Of a DNA stretch of 27,554 bases, positions 6,500-13,853 are shown piece by piece. The position numbers were made by a program, and so were the translations under genes. Position 1 is the first letter of the stretch. Each line of letters starts with the position of its first letter. The DNA is taken from the NCBI GenBank assembly GCA_017477035.1, contig JAFUXW010000038.1, positions 1-27,554 of the forward strand. Direction: 5' to 3'. Under the pieces are notes generated by a model. That model had not been told where the DNA came from and did not search any database. It worked only from the letters and a program-made list of their open reading frames with translations. The stretch comes from Alphaproteobacteria bacterium (GTDB lineage Bacteria > Pseudomonadota > Alphaproteobacteria > RF32 > CAG-239).

Positions 6500-7588
6500 T
6501 TATTTCAACTTTGCTACAAAACTCTTAATATCTTCGGCAAATTCCTTTGGTTGTTCAAGAGCGGTAAAGTGTCCGCCGCGCGGCATTTGTGTATATTGCA
6601 CAACCGGATAATGTTTTTCTATCCACTCTTTTGGTGCAGGCAAAACATCTTTCGGAAATGCCGCAATTGCTACCGGAACGCTGATCTTATTCATCGGTGG
6701 CAATGTCCAAGTATTGCCATAATAAACACGTTGCGAAGTGCAAGCCGTATCTGTCAACCAATAAAGTGTTAAACAATCGCACAAATCATCTTTGCTTAAA
6801 AGCTCCCAATCGCTCCACGAATGATATTTTTCTATTACCCAAGCCGCCAACCCAACCGGAGAACCGGCAAGCGCATAAGCCAAAGTTTGCGGCTTTGTGC
6901 TATGAATGCTGATATATGCCGCCTCATCACGCAGCCACTGATTCGCACGGCGTTTATAATCCAATTCTTCCGGTGTTAATTGTTCATCTTGTACAGTTAA
7001 AAGCTCTTTAACCATACCGACATCTGTTAGATGGATACCTTTAACTTCATTCGGATAATTTGCCGCCAAATAGCAGGTTACACCGCGCCCCATATCGCCG
7101 CCAGATGCAACATACTCCTTATACCCCAAAATCTCGGTCATTAAAATATGCCAAATCTCGGCAATTTCCGCATTGTTGATAAAACCTTTTTCCGGCAAAG
7201 TTGAAAAAGTAAATCCGCACAATGACGGCACAATTAAATCATAGTCTTTGAGCAAAGCAAAAAGTTTGGCATAGCGCAAAAAACTGTCCGGCCACCCGTG
7301 TGTTAACAACAGCGGCAGCGCACTTTTTTTCGCCGATTTAATGTGAAAGAAATGAATTTTTAATCCATTTATCTCGGCAATAAATTGCGGATATTGGTTT
7401 AATTCATTTTCTTTTTTGCGCCAATCATAATCATTTTGCCAATAATCCAACAGTTCTTGTAAATATGCTCTATCCGTGCCGAATTGCCAATTTTCATTAG
7501 TCAAATCCGGCGGCAAGCGTGTATCTTTTAATCGTTGCCGCAAATCTGCAAGCCGTTCTTCCGAAAAATGAATTTCAAACTTTTGCAT
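6500..7588 (-). CDS. epoxide hydrolase (alpha/beta hydrolase, EHN domain)
   Basis: The ATG at 7586-7588 gives 362 residues, a usual size for microsomal-type epoxide hydrolases. The N-terminal EHN domain is seen in IHFSEERLADLRQRLKDTR and the Trp/Asp-rich segment after it. The oxyanion motif HGWP is at residues 97-100, the nucleophile in GGDMGRG (Asp165), and the catalytic His in RGGHFTALEQP (about residue 340). It would open epoxides to diols in the cytoplasm. An upstream TTG at 7606 is less likely because GAGGAG lies about ten bases before the chosen ATG. It follows the MmcQ/YjbR gene by 19 bases and shares its transcript. Confidence 0.85.
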   Translation of the reverse strand: MQKFEIHFSEERLADLRQRLKDTRLPPDLTNENWQFGTDRAYLQELLDYWQNDYDWRKKENELNQYPQFIAEINGLKIHFFHIKSAKKSALPLLLTHGWPDSFLRYAKLFALLKDYDLIVPSLCGFTFSTLPEKGFINNAEIAEIWHILMTEILGYKEYVASGGDMGRGVTCYLAANYPNEVKGIHLTDVGMVKELLTVQDEQLTPEELDYKRRANQWLRDEAAYISIHSTKPQTLAYALAGSPVGLAAWVIEKYHSWSDWELLSKDDLCDCLTLYWLTDTACTSQRVYYGNTWTLPPMNKISVPVAIAAFPKDVLPAPKEWIEKHYPVVQYTQMPRGGHFTALEQPKEFAEDIKSFVAKLK

Positions 7589-7607
7589 TATATATATGCT
7601 CCTCAAA

Positions 7608-8273
7608 TCAAATTTCCGCTATCTTATAGCTATTATCTATACGTTGTTTGATTTCTTCTGTATCAACAGAACCATTAAGACAAATCGTTATCCAATGTTT
7701 TTTATTCATATGATAACCGGTAAAATACTTTTTATTATCAATAAGTTGTGGTAATATTTCTGTATCGGCTCGCAAATCAATTATCTCTATTTCTCCGGTT
7801 TCGGATAATCCGAGTTTCTTTTTATCAACTGTCAAAAGCGCACCATACCATTTTTTATTATCTTGTCTTCTCCAAATAGCATTATTCGGAAATTTTCGCC
7901 ACAAATACTCAAGCTCATTACCATATTTTTGGCGCACATAATTTATCAACTCTTTAGCTTGCGGAGACCTAAAAATAACCGTATTAAAGCAACTATCTGC
8001 TATTTTCTGCAAACACTCATCATATTCTTGCCGAATTTGACCTACAAAAGAACCTGCGGCAGATGGTTGCATATGCAACACGTATTCTTCGTTAAAATCA
8101 TTATCAATCACAGCTGCGAATACTTTACCTTTTGTATCAACATTGACACGAAGTGTAAATTGACCTTTAAGAATTTGTTGCTCAAATTGGTAGCGATTTT
8201 TATTTTCAATAAAACCGAACTTTCGCAGTTTATCAAAATCAGGCTCTTTGTATTTAAATATCTCGGCAATCAT
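7608..8273 (-). CDS. MmcQ/YjbR-like protein with N-terminal extension
   Basis: 221 residues. The C-terminal ~115 residues match the YjbR/MmcQ fold: ELINYVRQKYGNELEYLWRKFPNNAIWRR, KKWYGALLTVDKKKLGL, IIDLRAD, and the signature end YHMNKKHWITICLNGSV. The first ~100 residues form a second domain (FGFIENKNRYQFEQQIL, LRVNVDTKGKVFAAVID, EEYVLHM), also seen in longer family members. YjbR proteins are small and CyaY-like in fold; the DNA-binding label is historical and function is unclear. It is probably the first gene of a two-gene operon with the epoxide hydrolase. Confidence 0.8.
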   Translation of the reverse strand: MIAEIFKYKEPDFDKLRKFGFIENKNRYQFEQQILKGQFTLRVNVDTKGKVFAAVIDNDFNEEYVLHMQPSAAGSFVGQIRQEYDECLQKIADSCFNTVIFRSPQAKELINYVRQKYGNELEYLWRKFPNNAIWRRQDNKKWYGALLTVDKKKLGLSETGEIEIIDLRADTEILPQLIDNKKYFTGYHMNKKHWITICLNGSVDTEEIKQRIDNSYKIAEI

Positions 8274-8598
8274 CTATTTCTATGCTTTCCTTAAACCAGA
8301 ATTTGGTTTGATTATATTCACAACTCTTTAAGAATCAAATAATTTGATTAAAATATAACCTTAATTTTGATGCACACGGTCATCTTCTATGACGGCCGTG
8401 ATTTCGACTTGGTTTGAGCTTGGGCGTTAGATGGGCAATTTCTGCAAGTTCGAGATTCCTAGCTTCTTTTTTAGGATCTTGCATGTATTTCTTTTGTGAT
8501 AGCATTCCAAAAACTTGGTTTATCACTTTTTAAAAGGAGATTTCCGAAAATCTAAAATTGCATTTTATATTTTCGGAAGTTTAAGTTGTTACTTATCT
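8274..8598. other. gap of 325 bases with little recognisable content
   Basis: Besides the short ORF at 8380-8505 it contains a hairpin (CACGG-TCAT with ATGA-CGG-CCGTG, about 8375-8400, no T-run) and an interrupted dyad around CCGAAAAT/ATTTTCGG (about 8540-8580). I see no clear promoter or RNA gene. It reads as decayed sequence next to prophage scraps. Confidence 0.4.
8380..8505 (-). CDS. short basic ORF, doubtful
   Basis: A 41-codon minus-strand frame beginning MLSQKKYMQDPKKEARNLE and ending RNHGRHRR. It is highly charged, with no good ribosome binding site. It lies among prophage debris and may be the tail of a decayed phage gene rather than a working one. Confidence 0.2.
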   Translation of the reverse strand: MLSQKKYMQDPKKEARNLELAEIAHLTPKLKPSRNHGRHRR

Positions 8599-8828
8599 TC
8601 ATTTAAAGCCGATTTCATTGCCTGAATGCAAAGCGGCAACAACCCAGAAATTCGAGAAAAGCTCGTCGATTTTTGCTTCAGTCAGCGGTGCGACTTTCTC
8701 GCTGTCTGCTTCCTGAACGCCTTGCCATTCCAAAATACCGGCAATACGGCGTTGCGTTTGACTTTAACATCCGGCAGAACTGACAGTCGTGCAAATAAAG
8801 CATTTAAAACTTGTTCTCGTTTACTCAT
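8599..8828 (-). pseudogene. fused remnants of two prophage tail-region genes
   Basis: The frame from the ATG at 8828 (MSKREQVLNALFARLSVLPD, then VKVKRNAVLPV) looks like the start of a small phage tail gene but stops at 8682. From about 8730 a shifted frame continues as EWQGVQEADSEKVAPLTEAK, through a Trp/Val/Ala-rich stretch, to a stop at 8599. That reads like the C-terminus of another phage protein. The two pieces appear joined by an internal deletion. The order fits the other phage remnants at 10384-10909 on the same strand, so this is most simply a collapsed prophage. The specific tail-protein names are guesses. Confidence 0.45.
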
Positions 8829-8841
8829 TGATTTTTCCATA

Positions 8842-8869
8842 ACAAAAAACGCCACCCGAAGATGACGTT
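8842..8869 (-). terminator. terminator of the DsbA/MBL operon
   Basis: On the minus strand AACGTCATC, loop TTCG, GGTGGCGTT (8869 to 8848) forms a nine-pair stem, counting two G-U pairs, with a stable UUCG loop. It is followed by TTTTTTGTT. Confidence 0.75.
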
Positions 8870-8897
8870 ATGATTAAGTTTATTTAGTCCTTTTATC

Positions 8898-9527
8898 TTA
8901 AATATTATATCGGCTTTTTTCCGCACCGACAGTTGTAGGTTCTGAATGACCGGAATATAAAACAGTATCATCCGGTAAGGCAAATATTTTTTGCAATATG
9001 CTTTGCTGTAAATGTTTCTGATTTCCTCCCGGATATTCGGTTGCACCAATACTACCCTTAAATATAGTATCCCCGACAAAAGCAATATGATTGTTTTTAT
9101 CATAAAATACAACGCTGTCAGGTGTATGCCCCGGGGTATAAATGACTTTCAGCACTATGCGTTGATTTGCCTCCAATTTAATTTCATCCCCGTCATTAAA
9201 GTATTTTGCCTCGGTTAAGCAAATATTTCTGTTACAGAAGGCTGATAAATTAAGCTCACCTTTTTGTAAATAATCTTTTGCATTTTGATGTGCAAAATAA
9301 TCAACACCCAAGGTTTGCCGCAACTTTTCAACCGCGCCTAAATGGTCAAAATGTCCGTGTGTGATAAGCATTTTTTCTATTACCCAGTTGTTATCTCGGA
9401 TAATATTCAACAAAGTTTCCGGTTCTGCCGCGGGATCTATCAAAAAACCATGTTTTGTTTGCTCATCTATGTAAAAATAAGCATTGGTGGCGAAAACATC
9501 TTTAACGTCAACAAGTTTAACTATCAT
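8898..9527 (-). CDS. MBL-fold hydrolase, glyoxalase II-like
   Basis: A 209-residue single-domain metallo-beta-lactamase fold protein. The metal ligands are visible: THGHFDH (His57, His59, Asp61, His62), TPGHTPDSV, GDTIF and SGHSEPT, in the usual order for YcbL/GloB-type thioester hydrolases. It probably hydrolyses a small thioester. The start at 9527 is chosen because its ATG overlaps the TGA of the upstream DsbA-like gene (ATGA), indicating translational coupling. It is followed by a strong terminator. Confidence 0.85.
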   Translation of the reverse strand: MIVKLVDVKDVFATNAYFYIDEQTKHGFLIDPAAEPETLLNIIRDNNWVIEKMLITHGHFDHLGAVEKLRQTLGVDYFAHQNAKDYLQKGELNLSAFCNRNICLTEAKYFNDGDEIKLEANQRIVLKVIYTPGHTPDSVVFYDKNNHIAFVGDTIFKGSIGATEYPGGNQKHLQQSILQKIFALPDDTVLYSGHSEPTTVGAEKSRYNI

Positions 9528-10237
9528 CTTAAAACACATCCTTCCGGTCCGCAGGAAAGAGCTTTTTCTTCTACATTTTCTGCTTGCTCGGCAATTGCCT
9601 TGTTAATCATTTGCTCCATAGCATCTTTTGATAATGCTCCGGGAAGTGCGTATTTCTCGTTGATAATAAAGAATGGAACGGCGTGAATACCGTTGGCATA
9701 GGCTTCTTGTTCATCAGTGCGGACATCATATTTATATTCATCAGAGGTCAGCATTTTCTTTACATCTTCGGCATTTAATCCGGCTTTTTCTGCTATGTTC
9801 AGCAAAATATTTTCATCGGCTAATTTAAGATTTTGCGTAAAATAGGCATCAAACAACAATTTGATAACTTTTTGCGTAATTTCTGAATTACCTTGTGCAT
9901 CGGCGAATTTTGTTAAACGGTGTGCATCCATTGTATTCGTATAAAGTGTTGTGGCGTATTTGAAGTCAATGCCTTCATTTTGGCCAAGCTCGGAAATATG
10001 GTCTATTTGTTTTTGTGCATTTTCTTTACTTAGGCCATACTTGATGGCAAAACGCTCCAAAGTCGTTGAAGTCACATCTTTCGGTGCATCAGGATTAAGT
10101 TCAAACGCTTTCATTTTAATTGTAACGTCTTTACTCAAGCCCATCTTATCCAAGACTTGTTCTAAACGTTTTTCTGCAATATAGCAGTAAGGACAAGCAT
10201 AATCCGACCAATAAGTAATGTTTAATTTATTTGCCAT
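9524..10237 (-). CDS. DsbA family oxidoreductase (FrnE-like)
   Basis: 237 residues from the ATG at 10237, which has GGAGA seven bases upstream; there is no signal peptide, so it is cytoplasmic. The thioredoxin fold opens LNITYWSDYACPYCYIAEKRLE with redox motif CPYC at residues 15-18. A helical insertion follows (MKAFELNPDAP, FAIKYGLSKENAQ, MDAHRLTKFA), then the cis-Pro strand AVPFFIINEKYALPGA. This is the FrnE/DsbA-like dithiol oxidoreductase branch, linked to polyketide or stress redox chemistry. A further CGPEGC pair sits at the C-terminus. It is the first gene of a pair with the MBL hydrolase. Confidence 0.88.
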   Translation of the reverse strand: MANKLNITYWSDYACPYCYIAEKRLEQVLDKMGLSKDVTIKMKAFELNPDAPKDVTSTTLERFAIKYGLSKENAQKQIDHISELGQNEGIDFKYATTLYTNTMDAHRLTKFADAQGNSEITQKVIKLLFDAYFTQNLKLADENILLNIAEKAGLNAEDVKKMLTSDEYKYDVRTDEQEAYANGIHAVPFFIINEKYALPGALSKDAMEQMINKAIAEQAENVEEKALSCGPEGCVLR

Positions 10238-10383
10238 GTTCAGTTCTCCGTTAATATCAGTAATATTCAATTATCCTCTAAATAAATCTTGTAAAAATTA
10301 ATATAGAGTTACACATTATAAAAAATCAATACTTACAATTTAGTTTAACACTAACCTTTAGGTAAGTGTAATTCCTCATCTTT

Positions 10384-10725
10384 TCAGTTCTCTATAATCA
10401 GGCTCGAAACTTGTGCTTTCCATCGCTCGCTTTCGGTTTCAAAGTTAATCAGCTTTGGCATTTTTACTTGAGGCACCAGAATAAAGACAATAATCGTCTT
10501 TTTCTTTTGCTCGTGAACCAAAAACGATGCGCCGTTGGCTCGATAAACAAACCGTAAGCGCACGCCCTTGGACTTTTCATAAAGTGCCGGTGTCATCCGC
10601 TTGTTAAACACGCGCTTTTTAATGGCCAAAGTCGGAATAGCAAGCCAAAAGCCGTTTTGCGAGCGAATAACTGAAGCGTATTCGAAACCCTCGAGGATTT
10701 TCTGCGCCTTGGTATAGATATCCAT
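10384..10725 (-). pseudogene. prophage DUF6441-like protein, truncated
   Basis: A 113-codon frame with an acceptable start (AAAGGA before ATG 10725). It includes FWLAIPTLAIKKR, KRMTPALYEKSKGVRLRFVYR, GASFLVHEQ and IIVFILVPQVKMPKL. These match, as I recall the family, the central and C-terminal blocks of DUF6441 phage head-tail proteins, which are about twice this length. The N-terminal half is missing, so it is probably non-functional. It lies 15 bases after another phage remnant on the same strand. Confidence 0.5.
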
Positions 10726-10740
10726 TGAAAATCCTTTCTA

Positions 10741-10909
10741 TCAGTATGGTTGGTTTTCTTTTACAAAAATGCTCTTGGCACGAAGCTTATTGATTAATTC
10801 GTCAATCTCCACTTTGGCTTTTAGTGCGGCTTTGTTAAATTCGCCGGTAAGGTAAATAACAGCCTGTTTATCTTCAGTTGATGCATCAACAGCTTCTGCT
10901 AAGATTAAT
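10741..10909 (-). pseudogene. C-terminal remnant of a phage head-decoration-like protein
   Basis: The minus-strand frame reads AVIYLTGEFNKAALKAK, then EIDELINKLRAKSIFVKENQPY and a stop at 10741. It resembles the C-terminal 'VTGEFN..A' segment of lambda gpD-like decoration proteins. An in-frame stop lies just upstream and no start codon is available. It is part of the decayed prophage with 10384-10725 and 8599-8828. Confidence 0.45.
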
Positions 10910-10944
10910 TACCAAGAGAATACTTGAATGTTACAAGGTTTATA

Positions 10945-11130
10945 ATGGAAATAGAGAGAGCATATTACCATTTAATGATTAACCGCCCAAAATACTCTTA
11001 TGTAAAAGCAAGCGGAAAAGTTGTTTCCAAATGTGGCTTTTCATGGATTGTAGTTTTTGAATCAATGAGCCGACACAATTATGCCGTTGTAAAATTTTAC
11101 AACGGCATACATTCAGTAATTGAGATGTAA
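10945..11130 (+). CDS. small protein of unknown function
   Basis: 61 residues starting MEIERAYYHLMINRPKYSY, with AAGG six bases before the ATG at 10945. It is basic and aromatic-rich, with a beta-like middle (FSWIVVFESMSRHNYAVVKFY) and no membrane segment. No family is recognised. A 28-bp perfect palindrome lies inside its 3' part (11081-11108). It may be a genuine small gene or a prophage leftover. Confidence 0.45.
   Translation: MEIERAYYHLMINRPKYSYVKASGKVVSKCGFSWIVVFESMSRHNYAVVKFYNGIHSVIEM
11081..11108. repeat. 28-bp perfect palindrome
   Basis: The left arm ATGCCGTTGTAAAA is followed directly by its exact reverse complement. It lies in the coding region of the small + strand gene. No T-run follows, so it is not an ordinary terminator. 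The centre contains TTGTAA and TTACAA, the same arms as the Rrf2-type dyads but with a four-base spacer. Confidence 0.7.
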
Positions 11131-11136
11131 ATAAAA

Positions 11137-11159
11137 ATCATTAATCAATTTTTAATGAT
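11137..11159 (-). terminator. weak A/T-rich terminator of the lipoprotein gene
   Basis: ATCATTAA (11137-11144) pairs with TTAATGAT (11152-11159). On the minus strand TTTTAT follows directly. The stem overlaps the stop codon of the gene ending at 11141. Confidence 0.4.
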
Positions 11160-11548
11160 AATCCAGATTTACTAAATTCCTTTTTACCTTGTGGGTTAAA
11201 TTTGTAGTAATAAATTAATTCTCTTTCATTGATTGTACGAGCATCAACTGCGGCTTCAGGAATACCCCATAATATTGAAATTGGCCATGTCAATAAGTTT
11301 AGTGTTCCGAACAAATAATGGGAACTATCACCACCATTACCTGTCGCCAAATAAAAATTACCAAATCCTGGTAATAAGTTAAGAGCAGCTGCGCCAACTG
11401 GACTTGCGGGGCTTTCCCAGTTACCAACAGGTTTATCAACAGAAACACCTTGTCCTTTAAGAGCTTGTAATTCCATCTGTTCTTGTCGTGTAAGACTTGT
11501 ACACCCAGCTAAGATAACAACAATTAATGATAATAAAACTTTTCTCAC
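11141..11548 (-). CDS. lipoprotein of unknown function
   Basis: A 135-residue lipoprotein beginning MRKVLLSLIVVILAGCTSL (lipobox LAGC, Cys16). The start is a GTG at 11546-11548, supported by AGGAGG eight bases upstream. After a polar helix (TRQEQMELQALKGQG) comes a Gly/Pro-rich hydrophobic stretch: ALNLLPGFGNFYLATGNGG and LFGTLNLLTWPISILWG. This hairpin-like membrane-inserting segment recurs in small envelope lipoproteins that have a glycine-zipper-like middle. The C-terminus is short and charged. Function is unknown. Confidence 0.75.
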   Translation of the reverse strand: MRKVLLSLIVVILAGCTSLTRQEQMELQALKGQGVSVDKPVGNWESPASPVGAAALNLLPGFGNFYLATGNGGDSSHYLFGTLNLLTWPISILWGIPEAAVDARTINERELIYYYKFNPQGKKEFSKSGLSLKID

Positions 11549-11793
11549 GATTTAGTCCTCCTTATGGTGAAAAATTGAACGCTATTTTACAAGGTAGCTG
11601 TGGAAAATTGATATTCACAGCCGCAACTAGCAGAAAATCCAGTATTTGAGCCATTTATAAAACAAAAAAATTATATTTTAATTGACTCTTAACCTCTTAT
11701 AAATTAGATTGATTTCAAATGTTCCTTATTTTTCAATGTGTTAATTAACAATAAAATCAAAATCCCTGGATAAATATTTAAAAAGGATTAAAC

Positions 11794-12390
11794 ATGATTT
11801 ATGGATATATACGCACATCAACAGATAAGCAAAATAATGAAAATCAGCATTTTGAAATAGAACAATTTGCTAAAAATAATAACATCACTATTGATAAATG
11901 GGTGCAAGAAACAATTTCATCAAGAAAAAGTTTAGATGAACGCAAACTTGGGCATTTATTAAAGAAAATAAAACAAAATGATATTATAATTGCCAGTGAA
12001 TTAAGCCGTTTAGGGCGCAATCTTTTACAAGTAATGTCTATATTACATCATTGTATGAATATCGGTTGTCAAGTATGGACGATTAAAGATAATTATAAAT
12101 TAGGGAGCGATATTCAATCAAAAGTATTAGCCTTTGCTTTTGGTTTGTCAGCAGAAATAGAAAGAACAATGATTTCACAAAGAACAAAACGTTGTTTAGA
12201 CAGATTGAGAGCAGAGGGAAAACATATCGGCAGAGTAAAGGGAAGTAAAAATAAATTAACCAAATTGTCGGGTAAAGATGATTTAATAAGAACATTATTA
12301 TCACAGAACATTCAAAAAAAGCAAATTGCTAAAATGTTAAAGGTGGATTACACAACATTATATAAGTTTATAAAAGAAATGGCGATATAA
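11794..12390 (+). CDS. serine recombinase, master DNA invertase Mpi-like
   Basis: A 198-residue small serine recombinase. The catalytic core is MIYGYIRTSTDKQ (Ser9, Arg7), then IIASELSRLGRN (the conserved SRLGR), the long E helix LSAEIERTMISQRTK, and a C-terminal helix-turn-helix (KKQIAKMLKVDYTTLYKFI). Size and the YGYIRTSTDKQ opening fit the Mpi/Hin-type DNA invertases, which flip promoters or gene ends. No paired inverted repeats were noticed next to it, so its targets may lie elsewhere. It is very A+T-rich, unlike the genes to its right, and abuts a truncated integrase, consistent with insertion. AAGGA precedes the ATG. Confidence 0.88.
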   Translation: MIYGYIRTSTDKQNNENQHFEIEQFAKNNNITIDKWVQETISSRKSLDERKLGHLLKKIKQNDIIIASELSRLGRNLLQVMSILHHCMNIGCQVWTIKDNYKLGSDIQSKVLAFAFGLSAEIERTMISQRTKRCLDRLRAEGKHIGRVKGSKNKLTKLSGKDDLIRTLLSQNIQKKQIAKMLKVDYTTLYKFIKEMAI

Positions 12391-12548
12391 CTCTCTTTTC
12401 TAACTCTGGCAAGTGCTTCGTAGTAGTTATGAGTCTGTAAAGAATAGTTAAACTGGGCTGATTTTGTTAGATAAGTCAATGCTGTCGGGATTCTCGCCCT
12501 CACATAGTAGGTCGCGTTGCGTTTTACCAGTCGTGTATGCCCGTTCAT
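12391..12548 (-). pseudogene. phage-type integrase, N-terminal stub
   Basis: From the ATG at 12548 the frame reads MNGHTRLVKRNATYYVRARI, then PTALTYLTKSAQFNYSLQTH and EALARVRKES. This is the N-terminal domain (DUF6538-like, 'YY.R.RIP') of phage-like tyrosine integrases. Homology ends exactly where the convergent serine recombinase gene ends, and the catalytic domain is absent. The longer antisense frame continuing into the recombinase is not real. It lies beside repeat copy B and pairs with the shorter stub at 3285-3345. Confidence 0.65.
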
Positions 12549-12611
12549 CTCTGCTACCTATTGTGATACAGGGTTGTGATACACTTGGCGATTTGGTGAT
12601 TTTAAGCGTTT

Positions 12612-12653
12612 TAAATAAAATAAAAACCACCGAACTTCAACAAGTTAGGTGGT
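12612..12653 (-). terminator. terminator of the AbiE-type operon
   Basis: On the minus strand ACCACCTAACTT (12653-12642), loop GTTG, AAGTTCGGTGGT (12637-12626) forms an 11-of-12 pair stem, followed by TTTTATTTTATTT. It belongs to repeat copy B; the equivalent stem in copy A differs in the outer pairs but stays paired. Confidence 0.75.
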
Positions 12654-12773
12654 ATATTGGTTGTGCAAGACTAACAAAAAAAGGAAAAATATACAGAAAT
12701 AACCACTTGATTTTTAATGATAATTTAAATTTATTAAAAGTTAAAATTTTTTGCCAACCTACGCCCTTCAGAA
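12626..12773. repeat. dispersed direct repeat, copy B
   Basis: This matches copy A (3369-3516) in the same orientation over about 148 bases, 9.26 kb away. It lies immediately after the stop of the gene at 12776 and upstream of the integrase stub. A and B could be attL/attR-like or simply integrase-upstream regions of two related elements. Confidence 0.7.
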
Positions 12774-12775
12774 TT

Positions 12776-12997
12776 TTAACGATTTTCTTTCAAACTGTAG
12801 TGGTCATCTATTAAGGCTATGGCTTCATCTATTGTGATTTCACCATCTATATTTCTTTTAGCGATATCCAGTAAAAATTCCGACACGTGTAAACCATCCA
12901 CCGCCTGTAATCCAATAGATGCTTTCCAGTTGTTGGCCATTTCTTGCTTGCTCGGATCCACATGTTTTAAATACTCGTTAAATTGCTCAATATTCAT
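12776..12997 (-). CDS. small protein, VbhA/Fic-antitoxin-like; third gene of the AbiE operon
   Basis: A 73-residue acidic protein. The segment NWKASIGLQAVDGL, then LLDIAKRNIDGEITIDEAI, resembles the small helical VbhA-type antitoxins of Fic enzymes, which end in 'Y..GEIT..EA'. The expected inhibitory S-x3-E-G signature is not intact: AVDG occupies that place. No Fic protein is encoded nearby. Its ATG overlaps the stop of the AbiEii-like gene (12994-12997), showing it is translated with the AbiE pair. It could be a modulator of that system or a stranded antitoxin. The family call is tentative; the gene itself is well supported. Confidence 0.6.
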   Translation of the reverse strand: MNIEQFNEYLKHVDPSKQEMANNWKASIGLQAVDGLHVSEFLLDIAKRNIDGEITIDEAIALIDDHYSLKENR

Positions 12998-13851
12998 ACT
13001 CTCAGTCCCTTGGTAATCTCCACGAAAAATTCCTTGCTCCAGAGGTCAAGGCGGCTTTTATCGGAGATAAACGGTGTAACATCTTCTTTTGCTTGGTCGT
13101 AATCAATACTCTCAAAGCGTTCGCAAAGCATTGAACGCACCTTATCAAGTGTTAATGAACTGCCTTTTTCCAAGACACCGGAATCCTCCAACCTTGCTTG
13201 CAGGTGCGGTAAATTGATTGTGGCATTTTGCGAAATGTAGAAAACATAGTCGTATAAGTCTCGGCCTTTAATCCGGTTTTTCCAAGAACGGCAAATGACG
13301 GCGTGAAGCTTTCCGGCAAATAATGATGGCAAGTCGTACAGCTTTACCTGATATGGTACCGGCAATAATCGATATTTGTTTTCAAACGCAGCACCAACCG
13401 GCGGATTGGTATCGATTTCAAACTTTATTTTTATTGTTTCATTGGAATTAATATTTAAGGCCGGAATCCCGTAAATATTAATGATGTGTTCCTTAGTGTT
13501 GCCTTTCAAAAAAGCGGATTTTATTGCCGAATCAACCGTTTTTTGCTTTTCCTCAATCGAAAATTGCAATCCCAAAGAAGACAGCTCCGTTTCCAATCCC
13601 GAAAAATACGGTTGCAGCTTAAACTCCGGATCGGGAGTTGCAAGCGAAAAATCCAAATCCTCCGAAAACCGGTCAAGACCGTAAAAAATACGTAACGCCG
13701 TTCCGCCATAAAAAGCGGCGTGCTTGAAAAATCCAGCTCGAGACAATCCGCATAAAGCGACCTCTTGCACGACTTCTTTTAGGGCATTTTTCATTTCATC
13801 CAAATTTTCAGCTTTATAATTTTTAATCATTTGTTCCAAAACAGTCTGCAT
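12994..13851 (-). CDS. abiEii: AbiEii-type nucleotidyltransferase toxin
   Basis: A 285-residue protein of the AbiEii/AbiGii (DUF1814) family. The nucleotidyltransferase motif is intact: FYGGTALRIFYGLDRFSEDLDF, with GG at 49-50 and the catalytic Asp pair at 65 and 67. Later KIKFEIDTNPP (third acidic strand), LPSLFAGKLHAVICRSWKNRIKGRDLYD with conserved Lys and Arg-Asp, and a C-terminal helical part are typical. AbiE toxins inhibit growth on phage infection by modifying tRNA or nucleotides. It follows the AbiEi-like gene by two bases and overlaps the next small gene. Base composition is more G+C-rich than the RM locus, suggesting separate acquisition. Confidence 0.88.
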   Translation of the reverse strand: MQTVLEQMIKNYKAENLDEMKNALKEVVQEVALCGLSRAGFFKHAAFYGGTALRIFYGLDRFSEDLDFSLATPDPEFKLQPYFSGLETELSSLGLQFSIEEKQKTVDSAIKSAFLKGNTKEHIINIYGIPALNINSNETIKIKFEIDTNPPVGAAFENKYRLLPVPYQVKLYDLPSLFAGKLHAVICRSWKNRIKGRDLYDYVFYISQNATINLPHLQARLEDSGVLEKGSSLTLDKVRSMLCERFESIDYDQAKEDVTPFISDKSRLDLWSKEFFVEITKGLRV

Positions 13852-13853
13852 TA

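Noticed and set aside
10348..10369. Hairpin ACACTAACC/GGTAAGTGT as a terminator of the DUF6441-like fragment
   Set aside because: One mismatched pair and no T-run on either strand; too weak to list.
11596..11622. GCTGTG/CACAGC stem between the lipoprotein and Mpi genes as an invertible-promoter repeat
   Set aside because: The arms are only six bases and 13 apart, too close and short to be an invertase target pair.
12348..12390. Extension of the integrase stub into the serine recombinase gene
   Set aside because: Residues beyond RVRKES are antisense of the recombinase helix-turn-helix, so homology is taken to stop at 12391.
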